Source of the DNA: JBAXGE01 sp044344145
GTDB lineage: Bacteria > Planctomycetota > Phycisphaerae > WQYP01
Direction of reading: 5' to 3'
Assembly: GCA_044344145.1 (NCBI GenBank)
Contig: JBIJDM010000055.1
Location: forward strand, 1-13,209
Length of the DNA: 13,209 bases
Below the pieces are notes generated by a model. That model was not told the DNA's origin. It made no database searches and saw only the letters and a list, made by a program, of their open reading frames with translations. Of this stretch, positions 6,377-13,209 are shown one piece after another. Each line of letters starts with the position of its first letter. The first letter of the stretch is position 1. Position numbers and translations under genes: made by a program.

Positions 6377-7040
6377 TCCGCCGTCAGAGCAGACCGCGTG
6401 GTTCGAGCGGGTTTGGGCCCAGCGCGAAGAGCGGATCTATCCCGAATTATTCGGCCCGTTGGCGCCGGAAATCTATACCATCCCGGCGGAGTTATTCACG
6501 AAACTTGGTTGCCCCAACGTGGCGCCGGCGTGGCTCTGTCATGGAGTGTTGATCAGTCCCCCCAATCAGCGCCATAATTACTGGGTCTATCTCACCACCG
6601 CGCTAAGCAATCCCTGGGGGCAGAACCCCGCCACAGCCCAACCCCCGGCCTACAGCGGATTGGGGTTTGAGTTTGTATTTTACACCCCCACCGTTGCCCC
6701 CTGGGCGATTCAGGTACTGCACTGGGTGATGGCCATCCAGCTTATGGTCGCCAGCGAACAGATGCGCGGCACGTTGCTGGAAGTCAACGACCGCATACCG
6801 CTGGGCACTGCCCTGGATGGCAAGCAATCAAGTCTCCGGCACTTGTGGGTCAATCATCTGCCCGATGGCCCCAAACAGTTCACACTGGAAAGCGGGGTTG
6901 TGGACCTGTTGCTGCTGGTGGGATTGACCGACGGGGAGATGGACTTCCTGCGCGGATCAGGCCCGGAAGCCACCCGCGCAATGCTGACGCAGCGCGGGCA
7001 TTATCCGCAGACCGACGCCGCCCGTATTTCCGCGGTCTGA
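6360..7040 (+). CDS. Suppressor-of-fused (SUFU) domain protein
   Basis: The start at 6360 gives 226 residues. Features of the bacterial SUFU family are the opening ERIYPELFGPLAPEIYTIP (24-42), HNYWVYLTTALSNPW (72-86), the core GLGFEFVFYTP (100-110) and the end segment VDLLLLVGLTDGEMDFL (181-197). Bacterial SUFU proteins are often immunity proteins of polymorphic toxin systems, but others are stand-alone and of unknown role; no toxin is seen here. The gene overlaps the end of phzF by 17 bases, suggesting coupled translation. Neither ATG (6360, 6366) has a good ribosome-binding site. An earlier ATG at 6279 does have GAAAGG eight bases upstream, but would add 27 Arg/Pro-rich residues absent from the family pattern, so I prefer 6360. 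It is the last gene of the unit and converges on the hybrid kinase with 6 bases between stops. Confidence 0.8.
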   Translation: MPMAIDPPSEQTAWFERVWAQREERIYPELFGPLAPEIYTIPAELFTKLGCPNVAPAWLCHGVLISPPNQRHNYWVYLTTALSNPWGQNPATAQPPAYSGLGFEFVFYTPTVAPWAIQVLHWVMAIQLMVASEQMRGTLLEVNDRIPLGTALDGKQSSLRHLWVNHLPDGPKQFTLESGVVDLLLLVGLTDGEMDFLRGSGPEATRAMLTQRGHYPQTDAARISAV

Positions 7041-7046
7041 CGGCGC

Positions 7047-10937
<3,891 letters not shown>

Positions 10938-11011
10938 AGAACAATCTCAGCCTAATTTAGCAGCACAGGTTACGAAGGTCTCCAAAACGGCTACAATATG
11001 TACATTATGAC

Positions 11012-11033
11012 CAGAACGAGTGTATACGTTCTG
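11012..11033. promoter_or_regulatory. Operator-like inverted repeat between kinase gene and dacB
   Basis: CAGAACG (11012-11018) and CGTTCTG (11027-11033) form a perfect 7-bp inverted repeat around an 8-base spacer. One arm-to-arm distance is about two helical turns, suited to a dimeric regulator. It lies in the 142-base divergent interval, 47 bases before the dacB ATG, and could serve either gene. No regulator is identified. Confidence 0.45.
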
Positions 11034-11043
11034 ACTATAACAA

Positions 11044-11071
11044 TCTACACAATTGGCACTTAAAGTATAAC
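11044..11071 (+). promoter_or_regulatory. Candidate dacB promoter, implying a leaderless or near-leaderless mRNA
   Basis: TATAAC (11066-11071) is preceded, after 16 bases, by TCTACA (11044-11049), a four-of-six -35. Transcription would start around 11078-11080, at or next to the dacB ATG (11080), which has no ribosome-binding site. A second TATAAC at 11036-11041, overlapping the edge of the palindrome region, is an alternative -10 without an obvious -35. Confidence 0.4.
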
Positions 11072-11079
11072 ATCCCTTT

Positions 11080-12573
11080 ATGCGAAAAGTAGCTTTTTTC
11101 ATGCTAAATTCAGTCCCGCGTACAAGTTTTTTTGGCCTGCGGACACGCCCCAACCCACTCCTGATACTGATACTCGGACTTTGCTGGGCGACCAACCTAT
11201 GGGCCCAGAGTCTGGAAACCCGCCTCAATGGACTGGTTGCAGACATCAATCCCAAGGCCACCCAGGTGGGTATCGCCGTGATGGAAGCCACGGCCCAGGG
11301 GCCGGTCATGCTTTATGGGCATAATGCCCAAACGCCGATGACACCGGCCAGCAATATGAAAATCCTGACTACGGCCACGGCCTTTGCCACCTACGGCTCC
11401 AAAGCCTCCTTTACGACCACGCTATACCAGGTCGGCGAGGATTTACTCCTGCTGGGAAGTGGCGATCCGGCTTTGGGCGATGCCCGTCTGGCGGAAGCCA
11501 AAAAGGAAAGTATTACGGCGGCTTTTGACGCGTTTGCCGTCGCCTGCCAACAGGCCGGGATCAAGTCCTTCCGACACCTGTATTGTGATGACTACGTCTT
11601 CGACCAGCAAACCACCCACCCGGACTGGCCCAAAGATCAGATGCTGAATTGGTACTGCGCCCCGGTGGGAGGACTGAATTTCAATGCCAACTGTCTAGAT
11701 TGGATACCCAAGCTGAATAAAGGCCGGATTTCCGTCGAAATGGTTCCGCCCAATACCTATACCCAGATCACCATCAAAGCCGCGCCCGGCAAATCCAACA
11801 GGGTGTGGTTGTGGCGTCCGGCCGAGCAAAACCTGTTTGAATTGCGGGGCACGGTGGCCCAGTCCAGTACCGAGGCCCTGAGTGTGCCGATTGTGGACCC
11901 CGGCCTGTGGACCACCACCATCCTGCGCGACCGGCTGGTGGCGGCAGGTCTGCAACAAACCGGCCAAGTCATCCGGGGTAGTCTCGCTCAGATGCTCGCC
12001 GCCGGGGTCAAACCCCGACAAATTGCGGCCCATCAAACGGATCTGATGGATATTCTCACCCGCACCAATCAGCAATCCATGAATATGATGGCGGAAGCCC
12101 TGTGCAAGCGGTTGGGCCATGATGCCAGCAAAGGCCAGAGCGGAACCTGGACCAATGGGTTGACGGCGGTGCAGAACCATCTTAAAAAACTGGGGCTGCC
12201 CGAATCCCTCTACACGCTGGCCGATGGTTGCGGCTTATCGGCCAATAACCGCGTGGCGCCGGAAGTCTTCGCGCGGGTGTTGTGCCACACCGTCACCGTT
12301 CCGGATGGCAACCTGTACATCGAAACCTTGGCCCGTCCCGGCGCTGATGGAACGCTGGAACGGCGTTTCCGCAATGCCGCCTGCCAGGAAATGATATTTG
12401 CCAAAACCGGCCATATCAAAGGGGTATCGGCCCTGTCAGGCTACCTGGTCCTGCCCAAGCGAACGTTGGTATTCTCAGTTCTGGTCAATGGCCAGACCGG
12501 CAATGGGAATGCACTACAAGAAGAAGTTTGTGCCCAGATACACGCCTGGGCCACAGCCGGGAAAAAGAATTAA
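11080..12573 (+). CDS. dacB: D-alanyl-D-alanine carboxypeptidase/endopeptidase, PBP4 type
   Basis: A penicillin-binding protein of the class C, PBP4 (peptidase S13) family that trims or opens peptidoglycan cross-links outside the cytoplasmic membrane. The 497 residues match the family length. A signal peptide is visible: basic RTRPN then LLILILGLCWATNLWA, with likely cleavage after A42. Active-site motifs are SNMK (S91-K94, nucleophile and general base), SAN (387-389) inside DGCGLSANN, and KTG (442-444). Family features GSGDPALGD (127-134 region) and MNMMAEALCKRLG (334-346) are also present. The usual DGSGLS is DGCGLS here (C384). The start is ATG 11080 or, shortening the n-region, ATG 11101; neither has a ribosome-binding site. 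It is divergent from the hybrid kinase and converges on a second receiver-bearing gene with 19 bases between stops. Confidence 0.92.
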   Translation: MRKVAFFMLNSVPRTSFFGLRTRPNPLLILILGLCWATNLWAQSLETRLNGLVADINPKATQVGIAVMEATAQGPVMLYGHNAQTPMTPASNMKILTTATAFATYGSKASFTTTLYQVGEDLLLLGSGDPALGDARLAEAKKESITAAFDAFAVACQQAGIKSFRHLYCDDYVFDQQTTHPDWPKDQMLNWYCAPVGGLNFNANCLDWIPKLNKGRISVEMVPPNTYTQITIKAAPGKSNRVWLWRPAEQNLFELRGTVAQSSTEALSVPIVDPGLWTTTILRDRLVAAGLQQTGQVIRGSLAQMLAAGVKPRQIAAHQTDLMDILTRTNQQSMNMMAEALCKRLGHDASKGQSGTWTNGLTAVQNHLKKLGLPESLYTLADGCGLSANNRVAPEVFARVLCHTVTVPDGNLYIETLARPGADGTLERRFRNAACQEMIFAKTGHIKGVSALSGYLVLPKRTLVFSVLVNGQTGNGNALQEEVCAQIHAWATAGKKN

Positions 12574-12592
12574 CCGGGGAGCAACGGCCTGC

Positions 12593-13209
12593 TCAGTTGG
12601 ACGTACCACCCCGCCGGGCCCGCCCGGAGGTGGTCCACAAATCCAGTTGGTTGATCAGCCAGTTGCGTTCAAAAGGCTTGCCCGCGTAATCGTCACAACC
12701 GGCCTCAATACACATCGCCCGGTCTCCGGTCATGGTCTGGGCCGTCACGGCCACAATCATCCCCCGATACCCCAGTTGACGCAGTTGCCGGGTAGTTTCC
12801 AAACCATCCAGACCGGGCATTTGAATATCCATCAGAATCAGGTCGAAGATTCCGCCCGCCTGCATCACTTCGGTGACTTTTTGCAGTGCATCGCGGCCAC
12901 TGTCGGCGGTGACCACTTTGGCCCCCAGACGTTCGCATACCCGTTGCAGCAGCATACGATTATCCGGGCCATCGTCCACCACCATCACCATGCCGTCAAT
13001 CTTCACCACCGGCATCCCCATGCTGGTGGCTGGCACACCTGGCACATACGCGGCCGGTGCTACAGGTGATACGGTCTTGACCGTAGGTACCGGAGCGGGA
13101 ACGGGTTTCTGGGCCACTGACGGTTGCGGTGGGGGCACCAGCGGCGCGGGGGTTACCGCACCATTGCTGGCGCTGGCTTTATGCCCATCATTTCGTTCCG
13201 CCAACAGGG
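12593..13209 (-). CDS. C-terminal receiver domain of a probable second hybrid kinase, 5' end missing
   Basis: The frame is open from the right edge to a TGA at 12593-12595. The TTG at 13204 is not needed as a start because the frame continues beyond it. Counting from that codon, residues 1-69 are a Pro/Ala/Val-rich linker and 71-190 a complete receiver domain: acidic pair D77-D78 in MVVDDGPDN, phosphoacceptor D126 in LILMDIQMP, T154 in AVTAQ and K176 in AGKPF. The receiver is close in style to that of the 7047-10937 kinase (RQLGYRGMIVAVTA against RAKGYRGLIVALTA; AGCDDY against AGCDEY). Such a linker plus terminal receiver is typical of hybrid kinases, so the kinase core probably lies to the right of the window. 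A stand-alone regulator with an N-terminal low-complexity region is also possible. Confidence 0.85.
   Translation of the reverse strand, partial: LLAERNDGHKASASNGAVTPAPLVPPPQPSVAQKPVPAPVPTVKTVSPVAPAAYVPGVPATSMGMPVVKIDGMVMVVDDGPDNRMLLQRVCERLGAKVVTADSGRDALQKVTEVMQAGGIFDLILMDIQMPGLDGLETTRQLRQLGYRGMIVAVTAQTMTGDRAMCIEAGCDDYAGKPFERNWLINQLDLWTTSGRARRGGTSN

Noticed and set aside
12579..12594. Hairpin GAGCA/TGCTC between the convergent dacB and receiver genes as a terminator
   Set aside because: The stem is only 5 bp, runs into the stop codon of the right-hand gene and has no T-tract on either strand.

Overview
The window reads as a piece of a moderately GC-rich, free-living bacterial chromosome. The gene mix is a HEAT-repeat protein with an embedded receiver-like fold, a WD40-type lipoprotein, a Suppressor-of-fused family protein, a very large CHASE4/PAS/GAF hybrid histidine kinase and a PBP4-type peptidase. 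This mix, plus structured intergenic repeats, fits a member of the Planctomycetota/Verrucomicrobiota group, with Phycisphaerae-like bacteria as my best guess. That assignment is inference from gene style only; no rRNA or other marker gene is present.

Layout. (1) The 3' part of a HEAT-repeat gene (+) ends at a strong, probably bidirectional hairpin terminator near 1080-1107. (2) It converges on a WD40-like lipoprotein gene (-, 1168-2265). (3) A roughly 490-base non-coding stretch (2266-2758) holds two inverted copies of a three-hairpin repeat. Its central hairpin carries a GTAG foot like REP/BIME elements. The cysK terminator lies at the end of this stretch. (4) cysK (-, 2759-3712) is divergent from a yifB/comM-like AAA+ gene (+, 3868-5418). 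A well-formed cysK promoter with a palindrome over its -10 lies between them. (5) yifB is followed by a phzF-family gene (5480-6376) and an overlapping Suppressor-of-fused gene (6360-7040), probably one operon. (6) A 1296-residue hybrid sensor kinase (-, 7047-10937) converges on that operon with 6 bases between stops. (7) dacB (PBP4-type D-Ala-D-Ala carboxypeptidase/endopeptidase, +, 11080-12573) is divergent from the kinase, with an operator-like palindrome between them. (8) The C-terminal receiver domain of what is probably a second hybrid kinase (-) runs off the right edge.

How the genes fit together. Most are independent housekeeping or signalling units: cysteine synthesis, DNA processing for transformation/recombination (ComM-like), peptidoglycan maturation and multi-step phosphorelay sensing. 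dacB sits between two receiver-bearing signalling genes, so a cell-envelope signalling link is possible but unproven. I did not find a complete novel defence or metabolic system. The most unusual items are the paired three-stem REP-like repeat with compensatory stem changes, the HEAT protein with a receiver-like insert that lacks its phosphoacceptor, and the kinase's long repeat-bearing linker.
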